A DNA stretch of 64,000 bases from UBA5072 sp041737175 (GCA_041737175.1 JBGSSF010000008.1:1-64000), one strand, 5' to 3'. Numbered from the stretch's first letter, positions 14,090 to 24,098 are shown. Notes: generated by a model not told the origin, from the sequence alone. Numbers and translations are program-made.

Positions 14090-16039
14090 TCATTTATCCA
14101 GGTAATCCAATTGCTTTTTTACCTCATCTGTGATAAAATCCCTAAATTCTTCCAGTTTCATGGTTCCCTGGTCTCCCTCGCCCTGACGCCGGACTGCGAC
14201 TGACCCTTCAGCCTCTTCCTTTTCACCGACGACAAGAAGGTAAGGTATCCTCTTTAACTCATTGTCCCTGATCTTCTTACCGATCTTCTCATTCCGGGAA
14301 TCAATCAGGGTGCGAATATCGTAATTATTTAGGAATTTTAAAACTTTTTCCGCATAATCATGGTATTTTTCACTTATGGGCAGCACAACTACCTGGTCGG
14401 GAGTGAGCCACAGCGGGAATTTACCGGCAGTATGTTCAATCAGAACAGCTACAAACCTTTCCATTGAGCCAAAGGGAGCCCTGTGAATCATCACCGGACG
14501 ATGCTTCTGGTCATCACTTCCCGTATATTCGAGTTCAAAACGTTCCGGGAGGTTGTAATCAACCTGGATGGTTCCCAACTGCCACTTTCTGCCGATGGCA
14601 TCTTTGACCATAAAATCAAGCTTTGGTCCGTAAAAGGCAGCCTCTCCCTTTACGATTGTGGTTTGCATGCCTTTTTCCTCCGTCGCTTCGATAATAGCTC
14701 TTTCAGCTTTTTCCCAGTTCTCGTCTGATCCAATATATTTCTCGCGGTTTTCAGGATCATGCAGCGAAACCTGGGCTACGAAATCTTTGAAATCAAAAGC
14801 CTTAAAAACGGTGTAAATGATATCGATTACCTTGATAAATTCTTCTTTTATCTGATCAGGGCGGCAGAACAGATGTGCATCATCCTGGGTAAAACCCCGG
14901 ACGCGGGTTAATCCGTGCAATTCACCACTCATTTCATAACGGTATACTGTACCGAATTCAGCGTACCTGATGGGTAGATCCTTGTAGGATCTTGGTTTAC
15001 TCTTGTAGATCTCGCAATGATGAGGACAGTTCATGGGTTTCAGCATGAACTCCTCCCCTTCTTCGGGTGTATTGATCGGTTTAAAGGAATCTTTCGCGTA
15101 TTTCTCGTAATGACCTGAGGTGATATACAGGTCCTTCAAACCGATATGTGGTGTAATGACAGGAAGATAGCCATACCTGACCTGTATTTTCTTCAGGAAA
15201 TTTTCCAGTCTTTCCCTTAATTGCGCGCCTTTGGGGAGCCAAAGCGGTAAACCCTGCCCGACTTTCTGCGAAAAAACGAATAATTCCAACTCTTTGCCAA
15301 GCTTGCGATGGTCCCTGGCCCTGGCCTGTTCCAGCATGACAAGGTAATCATCGAGCATCTGCTTTTTTGGAAAGGTGATCCCGTAAATTCGGGTCAGCTG
15401 TTTCCTTTTTTCATCACCACGCCAATATGCTCCTGCAACACTGAGTAATTTAATAGCCTTGATTGGACTGGTATCGGGGAGATGCGGTCCCCGACAAAGG
15501 TCAGTGAAATTTCCATGTTTGTAAAGGGTAATGGTCCCATCCTCCAGTTCCTGTATCAGTTCGAGTTTATACACATCACCTTTTTTTCTGAAAAAATCCA
15601 GCACTTGATTTTTCCGGATTTCCTCCCGTTTGTATGCGCTGTTCAGTCTGGATAGTTCATACATCTTTTCCTCGATCCGCGGAAGATCGGCTTCGGTTAT
15701 GACCACACCGTCCCCAGGATCAACATCATAATAGAATCCATTCTCAATAGCGGGTCCGATACCGAACTTCATCCCGGGGTATAATGCTTCCAGAGCCTCT
15801 GCCATAAGGTGAGCAGAGGAATGCCAGAACGCATGTTTGCCCTCGGGAGTATCAAACTTATGCAACACCACACGGGCATCATTTTGAATGGACCTTGTAG
15901 CGTCCCATATTTCATTATTGACACTAACAGCTACCACTTCACGGGCCAGGCTGTTGCTGAGATTTTTGGCTATATCAATGCCGGTCACACCCGGTTCAAA
16001 CTCGCGGATTGAATTATCAGGAAATGTGATCTTTATCAT
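14090..16039 (-). CDS. thrS: Threonine--tRNA ligase
   Basis: Charges tRNA-Thr with threonine. The 649-residue class II synthetase has an N-terminal TGS domain (MIKITFPDNSIREFEPG), the editing domain with HSSAHLMAEAL and its SDLCRGPH-like counterpart TDLCRGPHLP, the catalytic core with MLKPMNCPHHCEIY, RYAEFGTVYRYEMSGELHGL and IQVDYNLPERFEL, and a C-terminal anticodon-binding domain. The start at ATG 16039 is chosen because the 15 residues encoded upstream do not fit the family and because the promoter at 16065-16072 would leave them largely untranscribed. It heads thrS-infC-rpmI-rplT. Confidence 0.96.
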   Translation of the reverse strand: MIKITFPDNSIREFEPGVTGIDIAKNLSNSLAREVVAVSVNNEIWDATRSIQNDARVVLHKFDTPEGKHAFWHSSAHLMAEALEALYPGMKFGIGPAIENGFYYDVDPGDGVVITEADLPRIEEKMYELSRLNSAYKREEIRKNQVLDFFRKKGDVYKLELIQELEDGTITLYKHGNFTDLCRGPHLPDTSPIKAIKLLSVAGAYWRGDEKRKQLTRIYGITFPKKQMLDDYLVMLEQARARDHRKLGKELELFVFSQKVGQGLPLWLPKGAQLRERLENFLKKIQVRYGYLPVITPHIGLKDLYITSGHYEKYAKDSFKPINTPEEGEEFMLKPMNCPHHCEIYKSKPRSYKDLPIRYAEFGTVYRYEMSGELHGLTRVRGFTQDDAHLFCRPDQIKEEFIKVIDIIYTVFKAFDFKDFVAQVSLHDPENREKYIGSDENWEKAERAIIEATEEKGMQTTIVKGEAAFYGPKLDFMVKDAIGRKWQLGTIQVDYNLPERFELEYTGSDDQKHRPVMIHRAPFGSMERFVAVLIEHTAGKFPLWLTPDQVVVLPISEKYHDYAEKVLKFLNNYDIRTLIDSRNEKIGKKIRDNELKRIPYLLVVGEKEEAEGSVAVRRQGEGDQGTMKLEEFRDFITDEVKKQLDYLDK

Positions 16040-16064
16040 TTGAAATTCTTGTATAAATGAGGTG

Positions 16065-16072
16065 CAAAAATA
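16065..16072 (-). promoter_or_regulatory. -7 element of the thrS operon
   Basis: TATTTTTG on the minus strand matches TAnnTTTG exactly and lies 25 bases before the chosen thrS start. It is preceded by a T-tract. It would start transcription near 16058-16060 and so supports the shorter thrS reading frame. Confidence 0.65.
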
Positions 16073-16134
16073 AAAAAAAATCAATTATGTTCCTGTGTGT
16101 TTGGCTGGAACTTACCGGTAACCGATCCGGTATT

Positions 16135-17127
16135 TCATTGTGGCAACAATGTTGTCAACAATCGACCGGGATCAATATTTGCACAGTTAAAATGTCCTTT
16201 CGGGCATTGGCGGTAACCATGGATACCACAGGGCCTGCATTCAAGTATCTCAGCTGTTTCTATGATATAGGACTTTGATGATAAGGGACCGAATCCGAAC
16301 GCAGGGATTGTCGAACAAAAGACAGCTGTGACAGGAGCATCCATAGCTGAAGCCATGTGCAAGGGAGCTGAATCATTTGCATAATTCATGCGGGCATGCT
16401 TCATCAAAGCTGCAGACTCCAGAAAACTGAGTTTTCCTGCCAGAACCTGCACATTCCTGTGATTTACTTTTGCCTGAATGGATTCACAGGCCAAAACATC
16501 AGAAGGGGCACCCAACAGACATACTGCGGTAGAGGAATCAATTAAATCGATGAAATGCACCCAATGATCAGGAGGGTATTGTTTTGTAAACCATACAGAG
16601 GTAGGAGAAATGGTTATATAGGGCTGTGCCATGGTGGTTCTGGCAAAATCAGCCTGTGAAGGATAAAGTCTGGGTTTAATCCGTTTGTCCTTTACCAGGT
16701 GCCGGATTAACATCAGATTTCTGTCGATTTCATGAGTTCTGCCCTGTGAGATATCGATAACGTGTGGTATGCGTTTTGAAAAGAAAACGGAAAGCGGATT
16801 CTTTTTAAAACCAATTGTCTCTCCGGCTCCTGATAAAACTGTCACCAGGCCGGTATTCAGAAAACGATGCAGGTTAATGACAACATCATATTTCACCTTT
16901 CGGATTTTTCCGATCGTTTTGGCCATATTGCCATATTTCCCGTTTTTCTTATCCCAGATATGCACATGAGAAATATAGGGATGTCCATGCAGCAAGCCTT
17001 CGTTTCCCTTTCTCAGCAGAAAATCTATCGATGCCCCGGGATATTCAGCATGCAATGCCTCAACAACCGGTGTTGCAAGAATCACATCACCAATAAATGC
17101 TGTTTGAATGATTAAAAAACTCGGCAT
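16135..17127 (-). CDS. Glycosyltransferase family 9, LPS heptosyltransferase-like
   Basis: A 330-residue GT-B enzyme of the WaaC/WaaF type, expected to transfer heptose or a similar sugar from an ADP-sugar to lipid A core at the inner membrane. The opening MPSFLIIQTAFIGDVILATPV is the family N-terminus, and ISPTSVWFTKQYPPDHW plus NDSAPLHMASAMDAPVTAVF form the nucleotide-sugar site. A C-terminal cluster of cysteines (CRPCGIHGYRQCPKGHFNC) is common in this family. It is 15 bases after the ABC exporter gene in the same direction, so it is likely in the same operon. Confidence 0.88.
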   Translation of the reverse strand: MPSFLIIQTAFIGDVILATPVVEALHAEYPGASIDFLLRKGNEGLLHGHPYISHVHIWDKKNGKYGNMAKTIGKIRKVKYDVVINLHRFLNTGLVTVLSGAGETIGFKKNPLSVFFSKRIPHVIDISQGRTHEIDRNLMLIRHLVKDKRIKPRLYPSQADFARTTMAQPYITISPTSVWFTKQYPPDHWVHFIDLIDSSTAVCLLGAPSDVLACESIQAKVNHRNVQVLAGKLSFLESAALMKHARMNYANDSAPLHMASAMDAPVTAVFCSTIPAFGFGPLSSKSYIIETAEILECRPCGIHGYRQCPKGHFNCANIDPGRLLTTLLPQ

Positions 17128-17142
17128 GGGTCTTCGATAATG

Positions 17143-20100
17143 CTATTTTTTTAACCGCCTGATCTGCCTGTTTTCCTCGGCAATCTTTATTAAACGGTTA
17201 AGTCTCAGTTTGTTTAGACGGTTCAGGCGCAGTGTTTCCAGGTAGGTCAATCCCTTCCTGATCACATCATAATACAGGAGCGGGAGGAGCAATCCACTGA
17301 ATAACCAGATCACAATAATATTAAACCAGAACGTATCCACTTTCAGATTGAGAATGAATTTTACCGGCGCATAAAAATGTGCTCTCCAGCTGGATTCCAT
17401 CGGTAGCCGGAAAATTGCATCTTTGATGGGGATCATCTCCCCGTCGTGAAAAGTATATTGCATGATCTCTTTCTCATTGGTAACAACAACCGCAAGTTGC
17501 TTGTTGTAATACCTCTGTTTGAAACGAAGGAAATCTTCTTTTCCAAGTTCGTCAACCAATTTATAATAGATCTGATCACGGTCATGAACAGCCCTGTTGT
17601 AGCGGTTACGGTATATAACCAGGGCCTGATCCAAAATGCGTTTTATGGAAGCATTCACCTGTGGGGTGTATAGCGCTGGCGTCAGACTATCAACAAAGGC
17701 AGGCTCTTTTTGCCCGATATCCCTGCATATTTTCCGCATTTCCGAATTCAGGACCATCAGGTTATTTTCATATCTCAGGGTGTCGGAGTTGTTGGTGTAC
17801 AAGTCTCTGGTATCATCTGCAATTTCAGTCAAACCCGATATTACATAAGATCTGCCGTACCCTGCGTTTTTTGCACGGCTTTCGGCTTCAAAGAAGTACC
17901 GCTCATATGCATTGTCCTTAAACTGAGTCACCGCCAGGGCTTCATAAGCCCATCGGGAGGTCATCAAATCCCCGATCAGCGGAACAGCTTTATCATTGGA
18001 GATTTTATTGTGCATTTTGCTGAAATCCACCACGACACCGCTGAGAAGAAGTTGTGGTACCAGGATCAGCGGCACCAGTATATAAATGGTAACGACTGAA
18101 TTAAAACCCGAGGAAATATTCAGACCAATCATATTGGCCCAGCATGATGCCGTAAAAAGAACTATCCAGTAACGGAAAAGCATGCCCTGGATTTCGAGCA
18201 TGGAATTGCCAATCAGAACAAACACCAGTGACTGCAATGCTGAGATGCCAAACAGAATACTGATCTTGGAGAACATATAACTCGATCGGCTTAAATTCAG
18301 GAATTTTTCCCGTTTCAGAATCTTGCGGTCCTTAAATATTTCCTCAGCGCTGATTACCAGTCCCAGGAAGAGCGCAACGATAACAGCCATAAACAAAAAG
18401 GCGGGAATCACGGCATTTTCCCCGAAAATATACCGGGGCAGACCATTAATAAAGGTAAAGTTCTTGGAGAAAAAGGCCAGGATGAATGCCAGAATGGGCG
18501 CCTCAAGGGCCAGTAAAACAAGGTATTGCTTATTATAGTATTTTGCCAGAAGATCGCGCTTCAAAAATATTCTGAACTGGTGGAGGTGGTCCGGAATTTT
18601 GAAATTATTCCGGGGAACCGAAGAATCATGTTCCCGGACGATAAGCCGGGTTTTTGAATCGATGTTTTCCAGGAACTTCTGGTACCATTCTTCAGGGGTG
18701 ATTTTACGTTTTCGGGTCAGGCGCCCGTTTGCGTCAACCTCGCGCGACTCTATTATCCTGAGTATCTCATCGGCATTGATATTACCGCAGCTCAGACACT
18801 CAGTTTCCTCTGCGTCGGCATAATGTGCCTCGTGTTTAAAGTAGTTGATGGCACTGATGGGATGTCCGTAATAAACTACCCTTCCACCCTGGTCCATTAC
18901 AAGCAGCTTGTCAATCATTCTGAAAACGTCGGAGGAAGGTTGGTGAATATTGGCAATGATCAGTTTGCCCTTCAGGGTTTGCCTTTTAAGGAGCGTGATA
19001 ATTTTCTCAGAATCAGCAGATGATAAACCTGATGTGGGTTCATCCACAAAAAGTATCGAGGGCTCCCGGATCAATTCCAGCGCGATATTCAAACGCTTAC
19101 GCTGACCACCGCTTAAAAATGTGGTAAAAGCATCACCCACATTAAGATCACGGGCTTCAACAAGATCGAAATCAATGAGTGCATCTTCAACAACATCATC
19201 TATCTGTTCATGGGTGTAACCATCAAAACATAACCTGGCATTGTAGTAAAGATTCTCATAAACCGTCAATTCCTTTATCAGCAGGTCATCCTGGGGAACA
19301 TACCCGATGATGCCCTTTAGCAATTCCTTGTTTTCATGAATATCCCATCCGTTGATCTTGATGGAACCCCTGCGTGGCCTAAGGTTACCATTAAGAACAT
19401 TAATGAGGGTTGATTTGCCCGAACCGCTTCCCCCAATGATACCCACAAGCCTTCCGGATTCCTCCGTGAGATTGAACCGCTTAACTCCATTCTTGCTGTT
19501 AAAATAGTTGAATTGAATATCTTCAGCCGTAAATACAAATTTCACCTCGGCCCTTGCCTGGATGAATCGTCCTCTGATCCAGCTGAAATATATCGAACCG
19601 ATTTTCGGATTTCTGATAACCGAACCCAGTGACCAAATGTATGAACGACCCGGCTTAATGCGATGACCGTTCATGAGCAGCATCATGTTTCCATAATACC
19701 TGAAAACAAAGGAGTCCGCGCTCGGAATATGTAAAACTATAATCTGACCTTCCAGTTTATCAATGCTGAGTTGCTTGATCTCAGGGGAAGATGTGGCATG
19801 CATGTGCCGGATAAACAACAGCCAGTCCTTATGCACAATGCTGTTTACATCCTCATAGGTGAATGATTTGGCATCATTAAACTCATCTTCACTGATTTTT
19901 AAGTAGGCAGCGGCAGTCCTTACCAGGCTCAATTCAGTTTTCGTATGTTTGTAACCGCTTTGGATGAAATCGAGCAGGTAGATAAGCACAATGATCTTTT
20001 GCTCATGTTCAAGTTCCTCGTTAATCTGCCCGCAAATCTCGATGATTCTTTTTTCAGCATTTATTTTCCGGACTGCCGGATCTGATATGACGGGATCATT

Positions 20101-20289
20101 GCTAAGCTGATGATAGTAATTAACCTGCTGGTCAAAAAAATCAATGTATTTCTGAACAATTTCATAACTGTACTGCCGGTCGAGATAATCCATTATAATA
20201 CTGCGTTTGTTTGCCGATTGTCCTTCCTTGTTGATATCGGAAACAATCGCGAATAACTGCATTAACGCCCGTAAAATGGATTCATTCAT
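17143..20289 (-). CDS. ABCG-like ABC transporter, ATPase fused to permease, with an N-terminal helical domain
   Basis: A 1048-residue fusion. Residues 1-150 form a helical, charged domain that resembles TerB-like folds; the ATPase follows with Walker A IGGSGSGKSTLIN (near 286), signature FLSGGQRKRLNIALE (near 393) and Walker B ILFVDEPTSGLSS (near 416); then a cysteine pair CLSCG, and an ABC-2 type permease with five hydrophobic segments at about 590-765, a long soluble loop of about 220 residues, and a last segment near 990. The order ATPase-then-permease is that of eukaryotic ABCG/White exporters. The substrate is unknown. It lies between a lipoprotein gene and a GT9 gene, which might mean export of an envelope component. 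Confidence 0.85.
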   Translation of the reverse strand: MNESILRALMQLFAIVSDINKEGQSANKRSIIMDYLDRQYSYEIVQKYIDFFDQQVNYYHQLSNDPVISDPAVRKINAEKRIIEICGQINEELEHEQKIIVLIYLLDFIQSGYKHTKTELSLVRTAAAYLKISEDEFNDAKSFTYEDVNSIVHKDWLLFIRHMHATSSPEIKQLSIDKLEGQIIVLHIPSADSFVFRYYGNMMLLMNGHRIKPGRSYIWSLGSVIRNPKIGSIYFSWIRGRFIQARAEVKFVFTAEDIQFNYFNSKNGVKRFNLTEESGRLVGIIGGSGSGKSTLINVLNGNLRPRRGSIKINGWDIHENKELLKGIIGYVPQDDLLIKELTVYENLYYNARLCFDGYTHEQIDDVVEDALIDFDLVEARDLNVGDAFTTFLSGGQRKRLNIALELIREPSILFVDEPTSGLSSADSEKIITLLKRQTLKGKLIIANIHQPSSDVFRMIDKLLVMDQGGRVVYYGHPISAINYFKHEAHYADAEETECLSCGNINADEILRIIESREVDANGRLTRKRKITPEEWYQKFLENIDSKTRLIVREHDSSVPRNNFKIPDHLHQFRIFLKRDLLAKYYNKQYLVLLALEAPILAFILAFFSKNFTFINGLPRYIFGENAVIPAFLFMAVIVALFLGLVISAEEIFKDRKILKREKFLNLSRSSYMFSKISILFGISALQSLVFVLIGNSMLEIQGMLFRYWIVLFTASCWANMIGLNISSGFNSVVTIYILVPLILVPQLLLSGVVVDFSKMHNKISNDKAVPLIGDLMTSRWAYEALAVTQFKDNAYERYFFEAESRAKNAGYGRSYVISGLTEIADDTRDLYTNNSDTLRYENNLMVLNSEMRKICRDIGQKEPAFVDSLTPALYTPQVNASIKRILDQALVIYRNRYNRAVHDRDQIYYKLVDELGKEDFLRFKQRYYNKQLAVVVTNEKEIMQYTFHDGEMIPIKDAIFRLPMESSWRAHFYAPVKFILNLKVDTFWFNIIVIWLFSGLLLPLLYYDVIRKGLTYLETLRLNRLNKLRLNRLIKIAEENRQIRRLKK

Positions 20290-20308
20290 AATCAGGATAT
20301 GATACTAA

Positions 20309-20338
20309 AACAGCCCTTGCAGTTGGCACAGGGCTGTT
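20309..20338 (-). terminator. Hairpin between the lipoprotein and ABC genes
   Basis: Arms AACAGCCCT and AGGGCTGTT enclose 12 bases; on the minus strand only a short T stretch follows. It is probably a weak or partial terminator that lets some transcription continue into the ABC gene. Confidence 0.5.
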
Positions 20339-20362
20339 AGTATAATAAGCATTATTTATTCA

Positions 20363-21196
20363 TTATATCAATGAATTCCTCACAGATTTAATGGTTTTCA
20401 GGATCAGATTGTAATCTGTTTCTGACAATCCGGCATCCACCTTATCATATACAGGTTTCAGCACCTGCAGTTTGGTTTCAAGGTCCTTGATTGCAGGATC
20501 AGCGTTTCTTTCAGTTAAAAGGCTCATTACCTTTTCGTAGGAAGTCTTTTGCTCGCTGATGATATCAACTATGCCGGTAAAATTGTAGGAATTCTCGGAA
20601 ATGTTGGTGGCTATGTGCATCAACTCAATCCACATACCGGCAACCATATTGACAGCCAGGTCCGGATTACTTTTCTGATCGAGAAACTGGTAGGTGTCAT
20701 AAATTGTGTTTGTGACTATGGATGTCAGGGAATCCTTGTTTTCAAGTTTAGCTTTGTATTCATCCGAAAGCAACTTATCAAAATCATACGTGACACCAAG
20801 CTGGTCAGCCAATGTTTTTATGGCATTCAGGTAATTCTGAATATCCTGCTGTTGCTGATAGGTAGAGGCATAAGCCAGATCAGCGCCATAAATTCCAAGG
20901 TTTACGGCTTTGCTTTGCTCGGTGATATATTTTTCAACTTTACTCGCGGAATTCAGGGTTTTGGAAGAATACGTCACACCAATGTCATTGAGCATTTTTG
21001 TCATCTCAAAAGGACCGGGAAGAGGATACAATATCTCCTGAATATCAGAGGCCAGCAGTTCCTTGTTTAAACTGTCAGCTGCAAGTTGATCCTGTTCAGC
21101 CGATTTGTTTCCACCCTTGCATGAGGCCAGGAATATGACTGCCATAACAAATAATGCCAGAAAACTGATTTTGTTTAAAGCTTTTTTGGTACACAT
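20363..21196 (-). CDS. Lipoprotein of unknown function
   Basis: A 277-residue product with a lipoprotein signal peptide: positively charged N-terminus, hydrophobic stretch and lipobox FLASC with Cys26 as the predicted acylated residue. The mature part is mostly helical and rich in lysine, aspartate and leucine, with DLAYASTYQQQQDIQNYL and ISEQKTSYEKVMSLL as example segments; I recognise no catalytic motif. It is expected at the periplasmic face of the inner or outer membrane. It has a clear promoter and precedes the ABC exporter by 73 bases, so it may be a partner of that exporter, but this is inference. Confidence 0.8.
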   Translation of the reverse strand: MCTKKALNKISFLALFVMAVIFLASCKGGNKSAEQDQLAADSLNKELLASDIQEILYPLPGPFEMTKMLNDIGVTYSSKTLNSASKVEKYITEQSKAVNLGIYGADLAYASTYQQQQDIQNYLNAIKTLADQLGVTYDFDKLLSDEYKAKLENKDSLTSIVTNTIYDTYQFLDQKSNPDLAVNMVAGMWIELMHIATNISENSYNFTGIVDIISEQKTSYEKVMSLLTERNADPAIKDLETKLQVLKPVYDKVDAGLSETDYNLILKTIKSVRNSLI

Positions 21197-21230
21197 ATAT
21201 TTACTGATTTAATGATTAAAGGTACGGGTA

Positions 21231-21260
21231 CAAATATAAGGAATGTAATTGTATTTCAAA
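21231..21260 (-). promoter_or_regulatory. Promoter of the lipoprotein-ABC-GT9 group
   Basis: On the minus strand TTTG (21260-21257) and TATATTTG (21238-21231) are separated by 18 bases, a near-ideal Bacteroidota promoter, 34 bases before the lipoprotein ATG. Confidence 0.78.
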
Positions 21261-21305
21261 GAGCTTAATTCTTGCTTTTTCACAAATGATATCCGTATTT
21301 TTTGT

Positions 21306-21313
21306 TACTTTTA
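21306..21313 (+). promoter_or_regulatory. Possible -7 element of kup
   Basis: TACTTTTA matches TAnnTTTG at 7 of 8 positions and lies 58 bases before the kup ATG. No clear -33 element is visible, so the call is weak. Confidence 0.35.
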
Positions 21314-21371
21314 TCAGTTCAGATCAGTTTTTTCGGTATAGTTTATACGCATTGATTCTCATCCATTATTT

Positions 21372-23318
21372 ATGTCTGGCCACGGCAGAAGTCAAGGGAT
21401 AAAGTTCAGTTTTGCAGGTATTGTTGTTACCCTTGGCATTGTTTTCGGAGACATTGGAACATCACCACTTTATGTATTAAAAGCCGTTACGCGCGATAAT
21501 GCCCTGATTGAACCCGATTTTATTCTCGGTGTGCTTTCCTGCGTGATATGGACCCTCACCATTCAGACCACTGTTAAATATGTTCTGCTTATACTCAGAG
21601 CTGATAACAAAGGTGAGGGTGGCATATTCTCGTTATTTGCCTTGCTGCGGAAAAGCAAAAGATGGGTATACATACTGGCTATCGCAGGTGGTAGTCTTTT
21701 GCTGGCAGATGGAATCATAACACCGGCAATAACTGTGGTTTCTTCCATTGAAGGATTGCGGATGATCAATCCCGGTATTAATGTGGTTCCCATCGTCATC
21801 ATCATCATCACAGCCCTTTTTTCCATTCAGCAATTCGGCACCGAATATGTTGGCAGGTTTTTCGGGCCGATCATGTTTATTTGGTTCCTGATGCTGGGCA
21901 TTCTCGGTATAATGGAAATACATGAGAAACTTCTCGTGTTGAAAGCCTTCAATCCATATTATGCCATCCATCTGCTGATGAAATATCCGAATGGCATTTT
22001 AATACTTGGTGCGGTATTCCTATGCACCACCGGGGCTGAAGCACTATATGCAGATCTGGGTCATTGTGGCATTAAAAATATCAGGGTTTCATGGATCTAT
22101 GTAAAATCCATGTTGATATTGAACTATCTGGGAGTTGGAGCATGGATACTGAGTCATGGTCACGAAATGACAGAAACCACCAATCCGTTCTTTGCCATCA
22201 TGCCGGTATGGTTCATTCCAATCGGTGTTGTTACCGCAACCGCAGCTGCCATCATTGCGAGCCAGGCACTTATCAGCGCTTCCTATACCCTTATCAGCGA
22301 AGCTATTTCGTTGAACTTCTGGCCCAAGATCAAAATCAAATACCCCACCTTTCAGAAGGGACAGATGTATATTGCCAGTATAAACTGGTTTCTTTGGATC
22401 AGTTGCGTTGCAGTAGTACTTATTTTCAGAGAATCGGCAAATATGGAAGCTGCTTATGGACTGTCCATTAACATCACCATGATGATCGATACGTTTCTTA
22501 TGGTTTTTTACCTGTCCATGCGAAGAACAAATCCATTTCTCATCCTGCTCTTCCTTGGAACATATCTGACTGTTGAGGGAGCCTTCTTATATGCCAACTT
22601 ATTCAAATTTGTCCATGGTGGCTGGTTTACCATTCTCCTCGGCGGATTGCTGGCCATTGTCATGTTGTCATGGTACAGCGGAAGAAAGATTACCAATCGT
22701 TTTCTCAGGTTCCTTCCGCTTGAGCAATATTTGGATGTGATCAAAGATCTCAGAAATGACAACAGTATCCCAAAAACAGCTTCAAATCTGGTATATCTTA
22801 CGAAGGCAAACCGTTCAACCGACATTGAATCCAAAATAATTCTTTCCATGTTGAACAAGCAGCCCAAACGCGCGGATCATTACTGGTTCATACATGTGGA
22901 TATCATGGATGACCCGAGGACGATGGATTATAAAGTGAGTCATATCATACCGGGCATTCTGACAAGGATTGATTTCTACCTGGGATTTAAGGTAGAGCCC
23001 AGGATTAATGCCATGTTTAAGCATATTACCAACGAGATGGCCAAGAACGGTGAGATTGATCTTTTCAGCGGTTATCCTTCCTTGAGAAAACACAACATTC
23101 TCACAGATTTCAGGTTTATCATGATTGACAGGCTGAATCTCTCCGATCTGGATTTCAATTTCATGGAAAGGCTGATCATGAATGTCTATTTGTTTTTTGT
23201 TCATCATACACTCACCGATGTAAAGGCATTGGGTTTTGATGCCAGCAATGTGTATGTTGAACAGATGCCGCTTGGATTTGAAGGAAGCGCGACCTTTCGT
23301 TTGAACCGGAAAACATAG
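21372..23318 (+). CDS. kup: KUP family potassium uptake protein
   Basis: A 648-residue inner-membrane potassium:proton symporter. The family signature VFGDIGTSPLYVLKAV is near residue 25, followed by DNKGEGGIFSLFALL, ADGIITPAITVVSSIEGL and TTGAEALYADLGHCG, all typical of KUP proteins. About twelve hydrophobic spans fill residues 12-440; the cytoplasmic C-terminal domain (about 440-648) is also conserved. It is followed 22 bases later by rsmE in the same direction. The length and motifs leave little doubt about the family. Confidence 0.95.
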   Translation: MSGHGRSQGIKFSFAGIVVTLGIVFGDIGTSPLYVLKAVTRDNALIEPDFILGVLSCVIWTLTIQTTVKYVLLILRADNKGEGGIFSLFALLRKSKRWVYILAIAGGSLLLADGIITPAITVVSSIEGLRMINPGINVVPIVIIIITALFSIQQFGTEYVGRFFGPIMFIWFLMLGILGIMEIHEKLLVLKAFNPYYAIHLLMKYPNGILILGAVFLCTTGAEALYADLGHCGIKNIRVSWIYVKSMLILNYLGVGAWILSHGHEMTETTNPFFAIMPVWFIPIGVVTATAAAIIASQALISASYTLISEAISLNFWPKIKIKYPTFQKGQMYIASINWFLWISCVAVVLIFRESANMEAAYGLSINITMMIDTFLMVFYLSMRRTNPFLILLFLGTYLTVEGAFLYANLFKFVHGGWFTILLGGLLAIVMLSWYSGRKITNRFLRFLPLEQYLDVIKDLRNDNSIPKTASNLVYLTKANRSTDIESKIILSMLNKQPKRADHYWFIHVDIMDDPRTMDYKVSHIIPGILTRIDFYLGFKVEPRINAMFKHITNEMAKNGEIDLFSGYPSLRKHNILTDFRFIMIDRLNLSDLDFNFMERLIMNVYLFFVHHTLTDVKALGFDASNVYVEQMPLGFEGSATFRLNRKT

Positions 23319-23340
23319 ATACAACCTGATATTATATAGT

Positions 23341-24048
23341 ATGCACCTTTTCTTCTGTTCACACATACTATCGAAGGAGGCTCATCTTTCTCCCGATGAA
23401 TCAGCGCATTGCATCAGGGTGCTTCGACTCGGCAAGGGAGACAAGGTCAGATTAATTGACGGTCAGGGGGGAATGTACGATGCGATCATTGTCTCGCCAG
23501 ATCCAAAACAATGCCTGCTGGCAATTACCGGTACTATTTTATATAATAAAGGAAAGGATTTCTCTTTGCATATTGCCATTGCTCCGACAAAAAACCTGGA
23601 ACGTTTTGAATGGTTTATCGAAAAGGCGGTGGAAATTGGCATTGATACAATCACGCCTGTGCTCTGCCACCGGTCGGAGCGCAGGGTATTAAAGACCGAC
23701 CGGCTTCACAAACTGATCATTTCCACCATGAAACAGGCATTGGTACCCATCCTCCCCGTATTACACGAATTAACGGAACTTCCTGTTTTTATAAACAATC
23801 TTGCAGGCACCACCTATAACCGGTTTATCGCGCATTGTGATGAGACTGAAAAGAAACGGCTCCGGGATGCCATGATCCCGCGCTCTCATATTATCATTCT
23901 TATCGGGCCCGAGGGGGATTTTACACCAGGCGAGATTGATCTTGCTGTGGCAAATGATTTTGTGCCGGTTTCACTGGGAAACAACCGGCTGAGGACGGAG
24001 ACTGCAGGAATTGTAGCATGCAGTTTGGTGAATATGATGAATGAATAA
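23341..24048 (+). CDS. rsmE: 16S rRNA (uracil(1498)-N(3))-methyltransferase
   Basis: A 235-residue SPOUT-class methyltransferase that modifies U1498 of 16S rRNA. It has the N-terminal PUA-like part with HCIRVLRLGKGDKVRLIDG, then KNLERFEWFIEKAVEIG, and the knot region with IILIGPEGDFTPGEI and SLGNNRLRTETAGIVA, the last two being diagnostic. It follows kup closely and may be co-transcribed with it. An octamer array begins two bases after its stop codon. Confidence 0.95.
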   Translation: MHLFFCSHILSKEAHLSPDESAHCIRVLRLGKGDKVRLIDGQGGMYDAIIVSPDPKQCLLAITGTILYNKGKDFSLHIAIAPTKNLERFEWFIEKAVEIGIDTITPVLCHRSERRVLKTDRLHKLIISTMKQALVPILPVLHELTELPVFINNLAGTTYNRFIAHCDETEKKRLRDAMIPRSHIIILIGPEGDFTPGEIDLAVANDFVPVSLGNNRLRTETAGIVACSLVNMMNE

Positions 24049-24050
24049 TG

Positions 24051-24098
24051 TGCAAATGTGCTAATGGGCAAATGTGCTAATGTGCAAATGTGCAAATG
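24051..24098. repeat. Tandem octamer array, unit TGCWAATG
   Basis: Six octamers (TGCAAATG, TGCTAATG, GGCAAATG, TGCTAATG, TGCAAATG, TGCAAATG) begin two bases after the rsmE stop codon, and the preceding bases AATG fit a partial unit. Only the fourth base and once the first base vary. Confidence 0.92.

Noticed and set aside
16040..16084. Longer N-terminus of ThrRS
   Set aside because: The extra residues are hydrophobic and unlike any ThrRS, and the probable promoter lies inside this stretch.
20549..21070. Long open frame antisense to the lipoprotein gene
   Set aside because: It has no recognisable protein pattern and mirrors the codon structure of the real gene on the other strand. Other antisense frames in the window were dismissed for the same reason.
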